Of a stretch of DNA of 64,000 nt, positions 1 through 8,550 are shown piece by piece. The stretch covers positions 558,001 to 622,000 of the forward strand of contig NZ_CP109907.1 of NCBI RefSeq assembly GCF_033097525.1, given 5' to 3'. The first letter of the stretch is position 1. Each line of letters begins with the position of its first letter. The translations under genes and the position numbers were made by a program. The DNA comes from Sphingobacterium sp. UGAL515B_05. Lineage in GTDB: Bacteria > Bacteroidota > Bacteroidia > Sphingobacteriales > Sphingobacteriaceae. Below the pieces are notes generated by a model. It was not told the DNA's origin. It saw only the letters and a program-made list of their open reading frames with translations, and searched no databases.

Positions 1-807
1 AGAACCTGCTTCACGACGGAAACATGGTGTATAAGCACAATGTTTGATTGGAAACTGCCCTTCTTTTACAATCTCGTCTCTATAAATGTTGGTGACGGGA
101 ACTTCGGCTGTAGGGATCAAATACAGATTGTCGTTACCCACATAGTACATCTGTCCTTCTTTATCCGGTAATTGTCCCGTAGCAAATGCAGAATCTTCAT
201 TGACCAAAATGGGCACCTGTACTTCTTCGTATCCTTCTTCTGCTGCCTGATCCAAAAAGAAATTGATCAGTGCGCGTTGCAATTTAGCGCCTTTACCTTT
301 ATAAATAGGAAAACCCGCACCGGCAACTTTTACACCAAGCTCTAAATCAACAATATCATATTTGTTCAACAATTCCCAATGCGGCAATGCATCCTCCGAC
401 AAAGCCGGGATTTCGCCATGGTTCAAAACTACTTCGTTGTCCTCAGCACTTACACCTGCTGGAACGGATTGATGCGGTAAATTAGGTAATTGTACGATCT
501 TCTCATTCAATTCGGCTTCAATGGTACCCAATTGTTCCAAAAGTTGCTTCACTTGCTCCTTATATCCCGAGGATTTGGATTTAACGGTTTCAGCTTCTTC
601 TTTTTTTCCTTGGCGCATCAGATCTCCAATCTGTTTTGCCGCCGCATTAGCCTCTGCCGAAAGTGCGTCAGATTCCGATTGGATCTTACGGCGATCTTCA
701 TCTAAACTGATGATTTCGTCGACCAATCCAATTTCCTTGAAATGCTTGACAGCCAATCTTTCGATTACCGTATCCCTGTTCTCACGGATATAATTTAATT
801 GCAACAT
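1..807 (-). CDS. serS: Seryl-tRNA synthetase, N-terminal part (cut by window edge)
   Basis: Charges tRNA-Ser with serine in the cytoplasm. Translation from the ATG at 805-807 starts MLQLNYIRENRDTVIERLAV and runs open to the window edge, about 269 residues. The first ~110 residues are the charged, helical two-stranded coiled-coil arm typical of bacterial SerRS (rich in E, K, A and Q around residues 35-100). The start of the class II catalytic core follows, with the motif 2 region (YTPCFRREAG) at the cut edge. The C-terminal part including motif 3 lies outside the window. A good promoter sits about 30 nt upstream. The family call is secure; only completeness is unknown. Confidence 0.95.
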   Translation of the reverse strand, partial: MLQLNYIRENRDTVIERLAVKHFKEIGLVDEIISLDEDRRKIQSESDALSAEANAAAKQIGDLMRQGKKEEAETVKSKSSGYKEQVKQLLEQLGTIEAELNEKIVQLPNLPHQSVPAGVSAEDNEVVLNHGEIPALSEDALPHWELLNKYDIVDLELGVKVAGAGFPIYKGKGAKLQRALINFFLDQAAEEGYEEVQVPILVNEDSAFATGQLPDKEGQMYYVGNDNLYLIPTAEVPVTNIYRDEIVKEGQFPIKHCAYTPCFRREAGS

Positions 808-836
808 AATATAAATGTGTTATTTAAAATAGTGAA

Positions 837-867
837 CAAACTTAGATAAATTTGCCTTTATTTACAA
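837..867 (-). promoter_or_regulatory. serS promoter (TTG-N20-TAAGTTTG)
   Basis: On the minus strand a TTG (865-867) lies 20 nt before TAAGTTTG (837-844), matching the Bacteroidota -33/-7 consensus TTG-N(17-23)-TAnnTTTG. The serS ATG is 29 nt further on. The stretch GCAAATTTATCTAAGTTTGT also occurs in the promoter at 10348-10378. Confidence 0.75.
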
Positions 868-1011
868 GCAATTTTATTCCTAAAGCACCATCCAAAAGGC
901 TTTTTGACTGCTTTACGGCGCTCTATTTCCATCACACCGCACCGGCTAACATCCAGCAGGCTATGGAAGACTAGTCCTCCATGGTATCGATTTTTACAAC
1001 CCATGATCCAT

Positions 1012-1051
1012 AAAAAGAGCGTATCCATTAGGCACCTAATCGATACGCTCT
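1012..1051 (-). terminator. Rho-independent terminator of fbaB
   Basis: Arms of 17 nt (1016-1032 and 1035-1051) pair with a single C-C mismatch around a 2-nt loop. On the minus strand the hairpin is followed by a run of five T. It lies about 70 nt beyond the fbaB stop codon. Confidence 0.8.
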
Positions 1052-1119
1052 ACAATTCGATCTATACGACAAGCTTGTGATAAGATTCAACCTGACGAAC
1101 TCATTGTGATGTACATTTG

Positions 1120-2193
1120 CTAAGCAATGCTTACTTCATCGCATAAATAAACATCCTGAATAGCATGTAATAATGCGACGGCTTCATTCATTGGCTTTTG
1201 GAAAGCCTTACGGCCAGATATCAACCCTGTACCGCCTGCACGCTTGTTGATAACCGCAGTTTTTACAGCTTCCTGGATATCATTCTGTCCCGAGGCCCCA
1301 CCAGAATTGATTAAGCCAGCCCGACCGGCAAAGCAATTAAGTACCTGGTAGCGGCACAAATCAATAGGATGATCGGAAGAAAGCTGCGTATACATGCGTT
1401 CATCCAGCTTTCCATAACTACTTTTACCCATATTCAATGCTTTAAAGCCACCGTTCAATTCGGGTAGTTTTTGCTTAATAATATCCGCTTTGATCGTTAC
1501 GCCCAAATGATTGGCCTGTCCAGTCAGGTCTGCAGCTAAATGATAATCTTTATCACCTACTTTAAACGCCGAGTTGCGCAGATAACACCACAACACAGTG
1601 GCCATCCCCAAAGAATGTGCTTCCTCAAATGCTTTTGCAACTTCGATAATCTGACGGTCTGATTCCTCAGATCCAAAATATATGGTCGCCCCTACCGCAA
1701 CTGCCCCCATATTCCAGGCTTCGCGAATTGTTCCGTACAGGATCTGGTCGGCTCGATTGGGATAAGTCAATAGTTCATTATGATTGATTTTAACCAGAAA
1801 CGGAATCTTGTGCGCATACTTTCGGGCAACGGCTCCTAAAACACCAAAGGTAGATGCCACGGCATTGCAATTTCCTTCCAAAGCTAGCTTGACAATATTT
1901 TCCGGATCAAAATACTGCGGGTTTGGTGCAAAGGAAGCTCCCGCACTGTGTTCGATTCCCTGATCCACAGGCAATATCGAAAGATAGCCAGTATTGGCTA
2001 ACCGTCCCGTTCCAAAAAGTTGCCCCAAACTCCGCAAGACCTGCGGGCTACGATCACTCGAAGTATAGACCTGATCGATAAAACTTGCCGCCGGTAGGTG
2101 AAGCATTGATTTGGAAACTGCGGGTCGATCGAATTCTAACAAATAACTCGCTTCAGCACCTAAGTGTGCTTGAATTTTTTCAATGTATTGCAT
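1120..2193 (-). CDS. fbaB: Class I fructose-bisphosphate aldolase (FbaB/DhnA type)
   Basis: Reversibly cleaves fructose 1,6-bisphosphate to glyceraldehyde 3-phosphate and dihydroxyacetone phosphate through a Schiff base, in glycolysis and gluconeogenesis. The 357-residue protein matches the E. coli FbaB type. It has [12 protein letters not shown] near residue 75, the ADIIKQK segment with the likely Schiff-base lysine at about residue 240, the [12 protein letters not shown] stretch, and the phosphate-binding [13 protein letters not shown] and GRKAFQKP loops. The length is normal for the family. It is a single gene, divergent from rsmI across a 90-nt gap, with its own terminator. I saw no clear TAnnTTTG box upstream. 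Confidence 0.93.
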   Translation of the reverse strand: MQYIEKIQAHLGAEASYLLEFDRPAVSKSMLHLPAASFIDQVYTSSDRSPQVLRSLGQLFGTGRLANTGYLSILPVDQGIEHSAGASFAPNPQYFDPENIVKLALEGNCNAVASTFGVLGAVARKYAHKIPFLVKINHNELLTYPNRADQILYGTIREAWNMGAVAVGATIYFGSEESDRQIIEVAKAFEEAHSLGMATVLWCYLRNSAFKVGDKDYHLAADLTGQANHLGVTIKADIIKQKLPELNGGFKALNMGKSSYGKLDERMYTQLSSDHPIDLCRYQVLNCFAGRAGLINSGGASGQNDIQEAVKTAVINKRAGGTGLISGRKAFQKPMNEAVALLHAIQDVYLCDEVSIA

Positions 2194-2251
2194 AATGTAT
2201 TCTTAGCATTTATTATAAATAGAACTTCAAAAAGCACAGAATGTTTTAACA

Positions 2252-2280
2252 TTGAATATAGCAAAAAAAACTTAACTTTG
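2252..2280 (+). promoter_or_regulatory. rsmI promoter (TTG-N18-TAACTTTG) abutting the start codon
   Basis: TTG at 2252-2254 and TAACTTTG at 2273-2280 are 18 nt apart. The ATG at 2284 begins only 3 nt after the -7 box, so the transcript should start at or inside the start codon, implying a leaderless mRNA. Confidence 0.65.
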
Positions 2281-2283
2281 ACC

Positions 2284-2949
2284 ATGTTATATTTAGTTCC
2301 AACACCTATTGGCAATCTGGAGGACATGACGTTCCGTGCGATCAATGTCCTGAAAGAAGTGGACCTCATCTTAGCAGAGGATACAAGGACCAGCGCTCCG
2401 CTTTTGAAGCATTTTGGAATCGACAAAAAAGTATTTGCGCATCATCAGCACAATGAACATAAAGCGGTATCTGAAATCATTAAATTCCTGAAAGAAGGGC
2501 AAAACATTGCTTTGATTTCGGATGCAGGGACACCGGCAATCTCAGATCCGGGATTTTTGCTGGTACGTGAGGCCATCAAAGAAGGGCTCGAAGTGCAGTG
2601 CTTACCAGGAGCAACAGCTTTTGTACCTGCCCTTGTCAATTCGGGGCTTCCCAATGACCGTTTTTGCTTTGAAGGTTTTCTACCCGTAAAAAAAGGAAGG
2701 CAAACGCGCTTAAAAGCTTTGGCAGAGGAAAAAAGAACGATGATCTTCTACGAGTCGCCACATCGTATTCTCAAAACCATCGAAGAATTTATCACAGTTT
2801 TTGGCGCAGAAAGACAAGCTTCGATATCGCGCGAACTAAGCAAACTCTATGAAGAAAATGTTCGCGGAACATTAACTGATTTAAAATTACACTTTGAAAA
2901 CAATCCGATTAAAGGAGAATTTGTATTTTGTGTAGCAGGATTGGAATAA
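2284..2949 (+). CDS. rsmI: 16S rRNA 2'-O-ribose C1402 methyltransferase RsmI
   Basis: Uses S-adenosylmethionine to methylate the ribose of C1402 in 16S rRNA. The 221-residue product starts MLYLVPTPIGNLEDMTFRAI. It carries the family's landmarks in order: TPIGN near residue 7, the AEDTR motif around residue 31, LISDAGTPAISDPG around residues 75-90, the LPGATAFVPAL loop, and the FYESPHR motif near residue 160. An in-frame extension upstream to 2164 would run through the promoter, so I chose the ATG at 2284. It is divergent from fbaB and is followed after 36 nt by the PH-domain gene, which may be cotranscribed. Confidence 0.93.
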   Translation: MLYLVPTPIGNLEDMTFRAINVLKEVDLILAEDTRTSAPLLKHFGIDKKVFAHHQHNEHKAVSEIIKFLKEGQNIALISDAGTPAISDPGFLLVREAIKEGLEVQCLPGATAFVPALVNSGLPNDRFCFEGFLPVKKGRQTRLKALAEEKRTMIFYESPHRILKTIEEFITVFGAERQASISRELSKLYEENVRGTLTDLKLHFENNPIKGEFVFCVAGLE

Positions 2950-2985
2950 ATTTTGACAATCTTTAGGTATTAAAAAGTATTTGAC

Positions 2986-3741
2986 ATGAACATGGAACAA
3001 TTTGCACAGGACGGGCAGGACATAAAAATCATTGAAAAATTGGTTACTAAAGTCCAAGATATGCTTACTCCAGGGGAAAAAATAGATTATATTGCAGTTC
3101 AAAAGAAACCTGCAGTTACTATTTTACCAGATAGTATCACCATCAGTAATAAGCGCATATTTATGTGCGAATTTACTAAACTGGGTCTGGCTACTGATTT
3201 TGAAATATTCGGTTGGCAAGATATCAAGGATATTGCCTTTAAGGAAGAAATATTCGGTTCAAAAGTTACGGTTATTCCATTTACGGGCGAAAATTTAAGC
3301 ATAGACTATATCCCTAAAGTTCAGGCTAGGAAATTGTATCAATATATTAAAGCCGCCCTTGAAAACTATAAAAAAGCGGAATTGGCGGCCGAAAAAGAAA
3401 AAATAGTTATTGCTCCAACGGTTGCGAAGGAAGTGATTGTCGAACGACCAGAAAATAATACGCCTGTTCAGCCAGCATTTACAGCTCCGGCTGCTCCACA
3501 ATCTTATGGGTCGGCTCAGCCAACTCCGCCGGCGTCAATTCAACCTCAACAACCGATCGGATCTACCCCTGCTGTTCCTCCAGTTTCGGCAGCTCCTATC
3601 GCCCCACCAGCTGCCGCAAAAGAAGAGGAAGATGATGAAATTACCTTAAAGCTCAAAAAATTAAAAACACTCTTCGACAAACAATTAATTACCCAAGAGG
3701 AATACGAGAGCAAAAAGAGAGAAGTTTTATCCAGTTTATAA
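2986..3741 (+). CDS. PH-like domain protein with C-terminal SHOCT motif
   Basis: A 251-residue cytoplasmic protein of unknown role. Residues ~10-125 resemble the bacterial PH domains of the YokE/bPH type, a beta-rich segment with repeated KDIAFKEEIFGSKVTV-like strands. Residues ~140-205 are a low-complexity Pro/Ala/Gln linker. The last ~35 residues (from ITLKLKKLKTLF through QLITQEEYESKKREVL) fit the SHOCT motif, a short helical element often found at the ends of such proteins. There is no signal peptide or membrane segment. It sits between rsmI and lnt with short gaps (36 and 23 nt), so cotranscription is likely. No function can be assigned. Confidence 0.8.
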   Translation: MNMEQFAQDGQDIKIIEKLVTKVQDMLTPGEKIDYIAVQKKPAVTILPDSITISNKRIFMCEFTKLGLATDFEIFGWQDIKDIAFKEEIFGSKVTVIPFTGENLSIDYIPKVQARKLYQYIKAALENYKKAELAAEKEKIVIAPTVAKEVIVERPENNTPVQPAFTAPAAPQSYGSAQPTPPASIQPQQPIGSTPAVPPVSAAPIAPPAAAKEEEDDEITLKLKKLKTLFDKQLITQEEYESKKREVLSSL

Positions 3742-3764
3742 TCATAAATGGAAGAAAATATATA

Positions 3765-5387
3765 GTGAAAAACAACTATCTACTGGCACTTTTAAGTGCC
3801 TTTTTATTGTGGTTCGGCTGGCCTCCAATCCCTTATTCCAGTCCATTGCTATTTGTTGGGTTTGTTCCACTACTAATTGCTGTGGAAAACATTATCCGCA
3901 ATGAAACATTCAAAAGAAAAGGTCGTAAAGTATTTCTTACAGCGGGACTCACGGCTGTTATTTGGAACACGGCTTCCATTTACTGGGTATACAACTCTAT
4001 TTCAGCAGTGATGCCACCTTTTGCAGCTGTTGTCATCAGTCTGATCCCTTTTTGTCTTGGCGCCGCTTTAATGGCGCTGGCTTTCAGGCTATATGGGCAA
4101 TTACGACGCAAAACGAACATCCTGTTATCCCTTTTCGGATTAATGGGATTCTGGATAAGCTATGAATTTCTACACGAATCCTGGGATTTAGCCTTCCCGT
4201 GGATGACTTTAGGCAATGGTTTCGCAAGTTTCCACCAATTGATCCAATGGTACGACATCACAGGGGTCTATGGCGGAACAATATGGATCTGGCTCGTCAA
4301 TATCTTGGTATTTACACTTTACCTCAATGGAAAAGGACTTTATCCCATCAAACGTAAGATTGTCCCGATTGCCTCTTTGGCGACTATATTGTTGGTTCCC
4401 AGCGCCTACTCACTGATACGTTACTTCAACTACGAAGAACATCAGAATCCCGCGCAGATTGTTGTTGTTCAACCGAATATTGACCCTTATATTAAATTCC
4501 ATTTAAGTCCCGAGGAACAATTAAACACCTTATTCTCCTTATCAAATTCAGTCGCCAAACCCAATACGGAGTTTTTTATCTGGCCTGAAACTGCACTTTC
4601 ACAGAACGGCGATTTTGACGAGGAAAACTTTAGAGAAACCTATTCTTACCAGCGCATTTTAAAATTTTTAGATCAATATAAAAATGGCAATGTACTTTCA
4701 GGTATTGAAAGTTATCAGTTGTACAACTATTCCAAAACACCTACTGCACGTGAAATAGCACCCAATGTTTACCAGGATAATTTCAATGCTGCAACATTGA
4801 TCGATTATTCCTCCAAACTTCAGTTTTACCATAAGTCCAAACTCGTGCCTGGCGTAGAACAAATGCCTTTTGGCGCAGCGATGAACTTCCTGAAACCTTT
4901 ATTTAAAGCGTTCGGCGGTACGACAGGTGGCTATGGAAAACAGGCTGAGCCTTCGGTATTTTATGCCCAAAGCGGTATTGGTGCCGCACCCGTAATCTGT
5001 TATGAATCCATCTGGGGCAATTATGTTTCCCAATATGTCAAAAAAGGCGCTCAGTTTATTGCGATCATCACCAACGATGGCTGGTGGGGCAATACTTCGG
5101 GTAAAGACCAGCATTTACAGTATGCAAAACTGCGTGCGATTGAAAACAGGCGCTGGGTTGCCCGATCGGCAAATACAGGGATTTCAGGCTTTATCAATCA
5201 ACGTGGCGATATTGTACAACAGACTAAATGGTGGCAGCCTGCAGCCCTAAATCAGGAAATTAATTTAAATGAAGAAATTACTGTCTACACGCAAGCAGGT
5301 GATATTGCTGCCTATTTGGGCCTGGCGCTCGCAATGGGCGGACTTGTGATACTCATCGTGGTCCGACGAAAAAAAGAACTTATCTAA
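3765..5387 (+). CDS. lnt: Apolipoprotein N-acyltransferase Lnt
   Basis: Transfers an acyl chain from a phospholipid to the N-terminal cysteine of lipoproteins, the last maturation step, in the inner membrane. The 540-residue protein begins with about 200 residues of membrane segments, followed by a nitrilase-fold domain. The catalytic triad is visible: E275 in WPETALS, K357 in YHKSKLVPG and C412 in VICYE. A last membrane helix lies near residues 515-533. The start is a GTG, because the only nearby upstream ATG (3748) opens a frame of five codons ending in TAG, which overlaps the GTG as TAGTG. The many lipoproteins in the window (for example at 7314, 16686 and 39760) are natural substrates. 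Confidence 0.93.
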   Translation: MKNNYLLALLSAFLLWFGWPPIPYSSPLLFVGFVPLLIAVENIIRNETFKRKGRKVFLTAGLTAVIWNTASIYWVYNSISAVMPPFAAVVISLIPFCLGAALMALAFRLYGQLRRKTNILLSLFGLMGFWISYEFLHESWDLAFPWMTLGNGFASFHQLIQWYDITGVYGGTIWIWLVNILVFTLYLNGKGLYPIKRKIVPIASLATILLVPSAYSLIRYFNYEEHQNPAQIVVVQPNIDPYIKFHLSPEEQLNTLFSLSNSVAKPNTEFFIWPETALSQNGDFDEENFRETYSYQRILKFLDQYKNGNVLSGIESYQLYNYSKTPTAREIAPNVYQDNFNAATLIDYSSKLQFYHKSKLVPGVEQMPFGAAMNFLKPLFKAFGGTTGGYGKQAEPSVFYAQSGIGAAPVICYESIWGNYVSQYVKKGAQFIAIITNDGWWGNTSGKDQHLQYAKLRAIENRRWVARSANTGISGFINQRGDIVQQTKWWQPAALNQEINLNEEITVYTQAGDIAAYLGLALAMGGLVILIVVRRKKELI

Positions 5388-5396
5388 ATTGAAAAG

Positions 5397-5433
5397 TAGC
5401 GCCAAACTGAAATAGTGACTTGGCGCTATTTTT
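5397..5433 (+). terminator. Terminator of lnt
   Basis: A perfect 9-bp stem, TAGCGCCAA (5397-5405) with TTGGCGCTA (5420-5428), is followed by a run of T. It lies 10 nt after the lnt stop. Confidence 0.8.
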
Positions 5434-5589
5434 CTGTATTAGAGCGGAAAAGCATTAGTCCTATACCTTCTCCGGCAAAAAGCCTAATTCTAATGAGACC
5501 CCGGCACGCCAACGCCTATCAGCTATAATTAGGAAAATAAAATGATAAAAATAAGTCATTTAATACCTTTAATTTACTTTGGAGATTTG

Positions 5590-5597
5590 TAATTTTG
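5590..5597 (+). promoter_or_regulatory. -7 box of the cysteine desulfurase promoter
   Basis: TAATTTTG fits TAnnTTTG and ends 4 nt before the ATG at 5602, so the mRNA is probably leaderless. I see no TTG at the expected -33 distance, which weakens the call. Confidence 0.45.
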
Positions 5598-5601
5598 CAG
5601 C

Positions 5602-6738
5602 ATGCAAGTATATTTTGATAATGCAGCGACTACAGCCTTAGATCCTGAAGTAATAAAAGTAATGGTGGATGTGATGAACAATAACTTTGGAAATCCATCT
5701 TCTATCCATAGTCACGGACGACAAGTAAAAACAATTGTAGAAAAAGCACGTAAAACGATTGCCAATCTACTTCATGTATCTCCAGCAGAGATCTTCTTTA
5801 CATCGGGTGGAACCGAGGCCGACAATATGGCCATTGTTAGGTCAATCGCCGACTTTGGGATAACCCATGCCATCACCTCACCTATTGAGCACCATGCCGT
5901 ATTACATACCTTAGAAGAACTTGAAAAAGCCGGTAAGGTGCACCTCGACTTATTGGAAGTTGACGAGAAAGGTAATTTAAATCTCAACCAACTGGAAGAA
6001 CTTTTAAGTACCAATCCGCGTACGTTTGTTTCCATTATGCATGCCAATAATGAGATCGGAAATCTCAACGATATTCAACATATCTCCGAGTTATGTCAAA
6101 AGTATAATGCGATATTCCATTCGGACACGGTACAGACCATGGGGCATTATCCACATGATCTTGGTAGCCTCAAAATAGATTTTATAACAGGGGCTGCACA
6201 TAAATTCCATGGCCCAAAAGGGGTTGGTTTTCTTTACATCAATGCGAATAACAAGATTAAACCGTTAATCTATGGTGGAGCGCAAGAACGCAACATGCGT
6301 GGTGGAACAGAAAATGTCTATGGAATAGCGGGTCTTGCCAAAGCTTTAGAACTTGCCTATGAGCACATGGAAGAACACCACGCTTATATTCAAGGACTCA
6401 AATCTTACATGATCGACGAGTTGCAGAAAGCAATCCCCGAGATTGATTTTAATGGTGTTATTGAACCGGAAAAATCACTGTATACCGTACTGAATGTTTC
6501 TTTCCCTTGCAGTGACCTTGCCGACATGCTTTTATTCAACCTGGATATTGCGGGTATATCCTGCTCTGGTGGCAGCGCTTGCAGTTCAGGAACAGATATA
6601 GGCTCGCATGTATTGGGCGCTATAAAATCCAGCTCGGAACGACCTTCAGTTCGTTTTTCATTCTGCAAGCATAACACCAAAGAAGAAGTTGACTTCGTCA
6701 TAGCAACGTTAAAAGAACTTTGCTCTAAAAACAACTAA
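5602..6738 (+). CDS. Cysteine desulfurase (NifS/IscS-type aminotransferase class V)
   Basis: A PLP enzyme that takes sulfur from cysteine as a persulfide, for Fe-S clusters or tRNA thiolation. The 378-residue product starts MQVYFDNAATTALDPEV, the classic N-terminus. It has TSGGTEADN near residue 70, the PLP-binding lysine K201 in GAAHKFHGPKG, and the persulfide cysteine C327 in the mobile loop GGSACSSGTDIGSHV. There is no IscU, IscR or SufB next to it, so which pathway it feeds is open; I give no symbol for that reason. It stands alone between the lnt terminator and a long unannotated gap. Confidence 0.92.
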   Translation: MQVYFDNAATTALDPEVIKVMVDVMNNNFGNPSSIHSHGRQVKTIVEKARKTIANLLHVSPAEIFFTSGGTEADNMAIVRSIADFGITHAITSPIEHHAVLHTLEELEKAGKVHLDLLEVDEKGNLNLNQLEELLSTNPRTFVSIMHANNEIGNLNDIQHISELCQKYNAIFHSDTVQTMGHYPHDLGSLKIDFITGAAHKFHGPKGVGFLYINANNKIKPLIYGGAQERNMRGGTENVYGIAGLAKALELAYEHMEEHHAYIQGLKSYMIDELQKAIPEIDFNGVIEPEKSLYTVLNVSFPCSDLADMLLFNLDIAGISCSGGSACSSGTDIGSHVLGAIKSSSERPSVRFSFCKHNTKEEVDFVIATLKELCSKNN

Positions 6739-6775
6739 TATTTTAATAGTTGACAACAGACAACGAATAAAATCG

Positions 6776-6833
6776 CTCAATGTAGCGCTAATTAAAAATT
6801 CAAGCAAGAATTCTTAATTAGCTCTACATTGAG
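6776..6833. repeat. Long near-perfect inverted repeat
   Basis: Arms of 26 nt (6776-6801 and 6808-6833) differ at two positions and enclose a 6-nt loop, AAGCAA. There is no T-run after it on the plus strand, so it is not an ordinary terminator. It lies 37 nt downstream of the cysteine desulfurase. I see no flanking target-site duplication. Confidence 0.85.
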
Positions 6834-7092
6834 TTAGATAAGTTTAATCTTGATCCAACGCGTTATCAGAGCCGCAAGCTGGAGTGAGAGGACTTCCTCA
6901 TCCAACAGTAAGTTACACGGCATATTTGTATTCGCTGAACCGTTCTGGATACATCCCCCCCCATTTTCGACAACTACCATAATTACCTGAACTTATACTT
7001 CCTCAACTTATACGGCATCCTAACAACTTAAACCTAAGAACAATTTTCAATCAGTTTTTAGACAGTAATTAGTCACTCCTTATTCAGTTTAT

Positions 7093-7125
7093 ACTGAGCA
7101 AGCACTGAACAAGCACTGAACAAAC
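7093..7125. repeat. Three tandem copies of an 11-nt repeat
   Basis: ACTGAGCAAGC, ACTGAACAAGC and ACTGAACAAAC follow each other directly, and a fourth partial copy (ACTGTT) follows. The role is unknown. Confidence 0.8.
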
Positions 7126-7256
7126 ACTGTTAAAAGAGCCTATTTGATCCTAACTTGCTACGATTAAAAATTAAAAAGAAGAAGGGAAGAAAACTTTCAG
7201 TATAATCTCAATTTAAAGATTGTAATACTGGGAAAAGTGAATAATTTCAAAAAAAT

Positions 7257-7285
7257 AAAAAAGCCGAAAATAGATTCGGCTTTTT
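7257..7285 (-). terminator. Terminator of the NlpE-like gene
   Basis: AAGCCGAA (7261-7268) pairs with TTCGGCTT (7275-7282), with A/T runs on both sides. On the minus strand it lies about 30 nt beyond the stop of the NlpE-like gene and ends in a T-rich tract. Confidence 0.8.
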
Positions 7286-7313
7286 CATTCTTCATACATC
7301 TTTTATGCTAGAT

Positions 7314-7733
7314 TCAATTTTTTGTCAAAACATAATATTTGGAAATATCTCCCGTAATGTCATTTCCGGAAAGATCCAACTGACTGAGTATCCGATTTCC
7401 TAATTTGAACTTATAGTCAACGCCGTCCAGTGTAATGATGTTGCCATCCAATTTCCATTTTCCTTCACGCATAAACACATCATCACTTTTATTAAGGTAT
7501 TTAGATGAATATTGGTAGGTGTTGTCAGCATGCAATGAAATAAGTGTTTCTATACCATCACAATCCGCACAAGGCATGACACCTTTGTATTCACCAATCA
7601 CTACTTCCGCCTTATCCCTACCTTTTAGGTCCTGTAAATTATCTTTATAGACCGCAACACTTTGTTTGGGATTATCACATCCCACCATTCCAATTGTCAA
7701 CAACAAACCCACAATCCAAATAAACCTTTTCAT
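7314..7733 (-). CDS. NlpE-like N-terminal domain lipoprotein
   Basis: A 139-residue predicted lipoprotein. The signal peptide MKRFIWIVGLLLTIGMVGC ends in a lipobox with the acylated cysteine at residue 19. The mature part has the CADCDGIETLISLHADNTYQ segment, which matches the N-terminal domain of NlpE, the E. coli outer-membrane copper-stress and Cpx-signalling lipoprotein, including its CxxC pair. Full E. coli NlpE is longer; only the N-terminal domain is present here, as is common in Bacteroidota. It probably faces the periplasm from the outer or inner membrane. A role in copper response or in surface sensing is inferred only from the family. Confidence 0.75.
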   Translation of the reverse strand: MKRFIWIVGLLLTIGMVGCDNPKQSVAVYKDNLQDLKGRDKAEVVIGEYKGVMPCADCDGIETLISLHADNTYQYSSKYLNKSDDVFMREGKWKLDGNIITLDGVDYKFKLGNRILSQLDLSGNDITGDISKYYVLTKN

Positions 7734-7817
7734 CTCATTCCAAATTCAAAAAAATCAGCATCTAACAGTTACACCAATAAATTCATAACAAATTAAATAC
7801 CAAAAATTTAGAAAAGA

Positions 7818-8150
7818 TTAAAAATCATCTTCATCCTCATCTGTCAAGAAGGACAATGCACCTTGTAACTCGCCCAAAGCATGGAAATTACGCGTCTTGC
7901 GAGCGATCTCAATTCCGGATCTATAGGTAGCAATCGCGGACTCCTGTTTATTTAATTTTTCGTACAATTTACCCAAATGATAATACGTTCCTACATAATC
8001 CGGATTCGTATGTACTAAATTCTCGAATCTCAACATAGCCTCTTGTTCATCTTCCTGCTTGAGATATTCAGCTGCAATTGCATATTTTAAAAAAGGATCT
8101 TCGGGGCTCTCCTTCAAAAATTCATTCAGTTGATCCAATCGTGTCGACAT
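7818..8150 (-). CDS. Small tetratricopeptide repeat protein
   Basis: A 110-residue cytoplasmic protein made almost wholly of two to three TPR units: DPFLKYAIAAEYLKQEDEQEA, then NPDYVGTYYHLGKLYEKLNK, then a third helix pair. Such units mediate protein-protein contacts. The C-terminus is acidic (TDEDEDDF). There is no signal peptide. It is preceded by a strong promoter at 8164-8194 and lies 84 nt upstream of the NlpE-like gene on the same strand. Its partner is unknown. Confidence 0.8.
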   Translation of the reverse strand: MSTRLDQLNEFLKESPEDPFLKYAIAAEYLKQEDEQEAMLRFENLVHTNPDYVGTYYHLGKLYEKLNKQESAIATYRSGIEIARKTRNFHALGELQGALSFLTDEDEDDF

Positions 8151-8163
8151 ATCTTTTTTCTTT

Positions 8164-8194
8164 CAAACTTAGACAAATTGCATTTTATATGCAA
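8164..8194 (-). promoter_or_regulatory. Promoter of the TPR gene (TTG-N20-TAAGTTTG)
   Basis: On the minus strand TTG (8192-8194) is 20 nt from TAAGTTTG (8164-8171), and the ATG follows 13 nt later. The spacer resembles those of the promoters at 837-867 and 10348-10378. Confidence 0.75.
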
Positions 8195-8550
8195 TTTAAT
8201 TGTATATCCCCTTAAATAATCCCCCTTCTCTCCATGCCGTACAAAAGCCTTTTATAAACAGGTCCCCCGAGTGCGCTGCGATGCTTTCTAAAATTACTAT
8301 GCTAGCATATAAAATGACAATTTACTGACGCAATAAATCCAATGTCAAAAACCGGCTATTTAAAATAAAAAATTACAAAAAAGACAACAAAACACCTAAA
8401 TATCATATCACATCAAAAAAATACATATAAATAACTAATAAAATTAAAAATTCATCAAAATCAAAAGTCCACTCTTTAACAGAATTTAAAACGCCTTAGC
8501 GCTTTTTAATTGAAAGAAAATATGGTAAGTTTGAGTAAAACCAATCGTAT
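8195..8550. other. AT-rich gap before etfB
   Basis: No gene is visible. The stretch 8340-8500 is extremely AT-rich with A-runs (for example near 8395-8450) and could be curved DNA. A possible etfB -7 box lies at 8526-8533. Confidence 0.6.
8526..8533 (+). promoter_or_regulatory. -7 box upstream of etfB
   Basis: TAAGTTTG fits TAnnTTTG and ends 17 nt before the etfB ATG. At the 20-nt spacing there is only a T-run instead of TTG, so the -33 part is weak. Confidence 0.5.

Larger units (their letters stand above)
808..1119. other. Intergenic gap serS-fbaB
   Basis: Apart from the serS promoter (837-867) and the fbaB terminator hairpin (1012-1051) I see no gene in this 312-nt gap. It has no convincing open reading frame and no RNA gene. 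Confidence 0.7.
6739..7256. other. Intergenic gap with inverted and tandem repeats
   Basis: This gap of more than 500 nt has no convincing coding frame in either direction. It holds a long near-perfect inverted repeat (6776-6833), a tract of eight C near 6955-6962 and three 11-nt tandem repeats (7093-7125). It could be a decayed gene, but I cannot recognise one. Confidence 0.6.

Noticed and set aside
490..793. Two plus-strand open frames of 71 and 90 codons
   Set aside because: They are antisense to serS, whose reading frame is clearly conserved, and their translations look like no protein family.
2160..2426. Minus-strand 88-codon frame over the rsmI start
   Set aside because: It is antisense to rsmI and runs through the fbaB-rsmI promoter region. 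There is no start signal or family resemblance.
6739..7256. Possible pseudogene or insertion-sequence remnant
   Set aside because: I found no transposase-like or other recognisable fragment and no target-site duplication around the inverted repeat, so I list only the repeats.
8340..8500. Very AT-rich stretch as a possible replication origin
   Set aside because: There are no clustered DnaA boxes here, and dnaA is not nearby. AT-richness alone is not enough.
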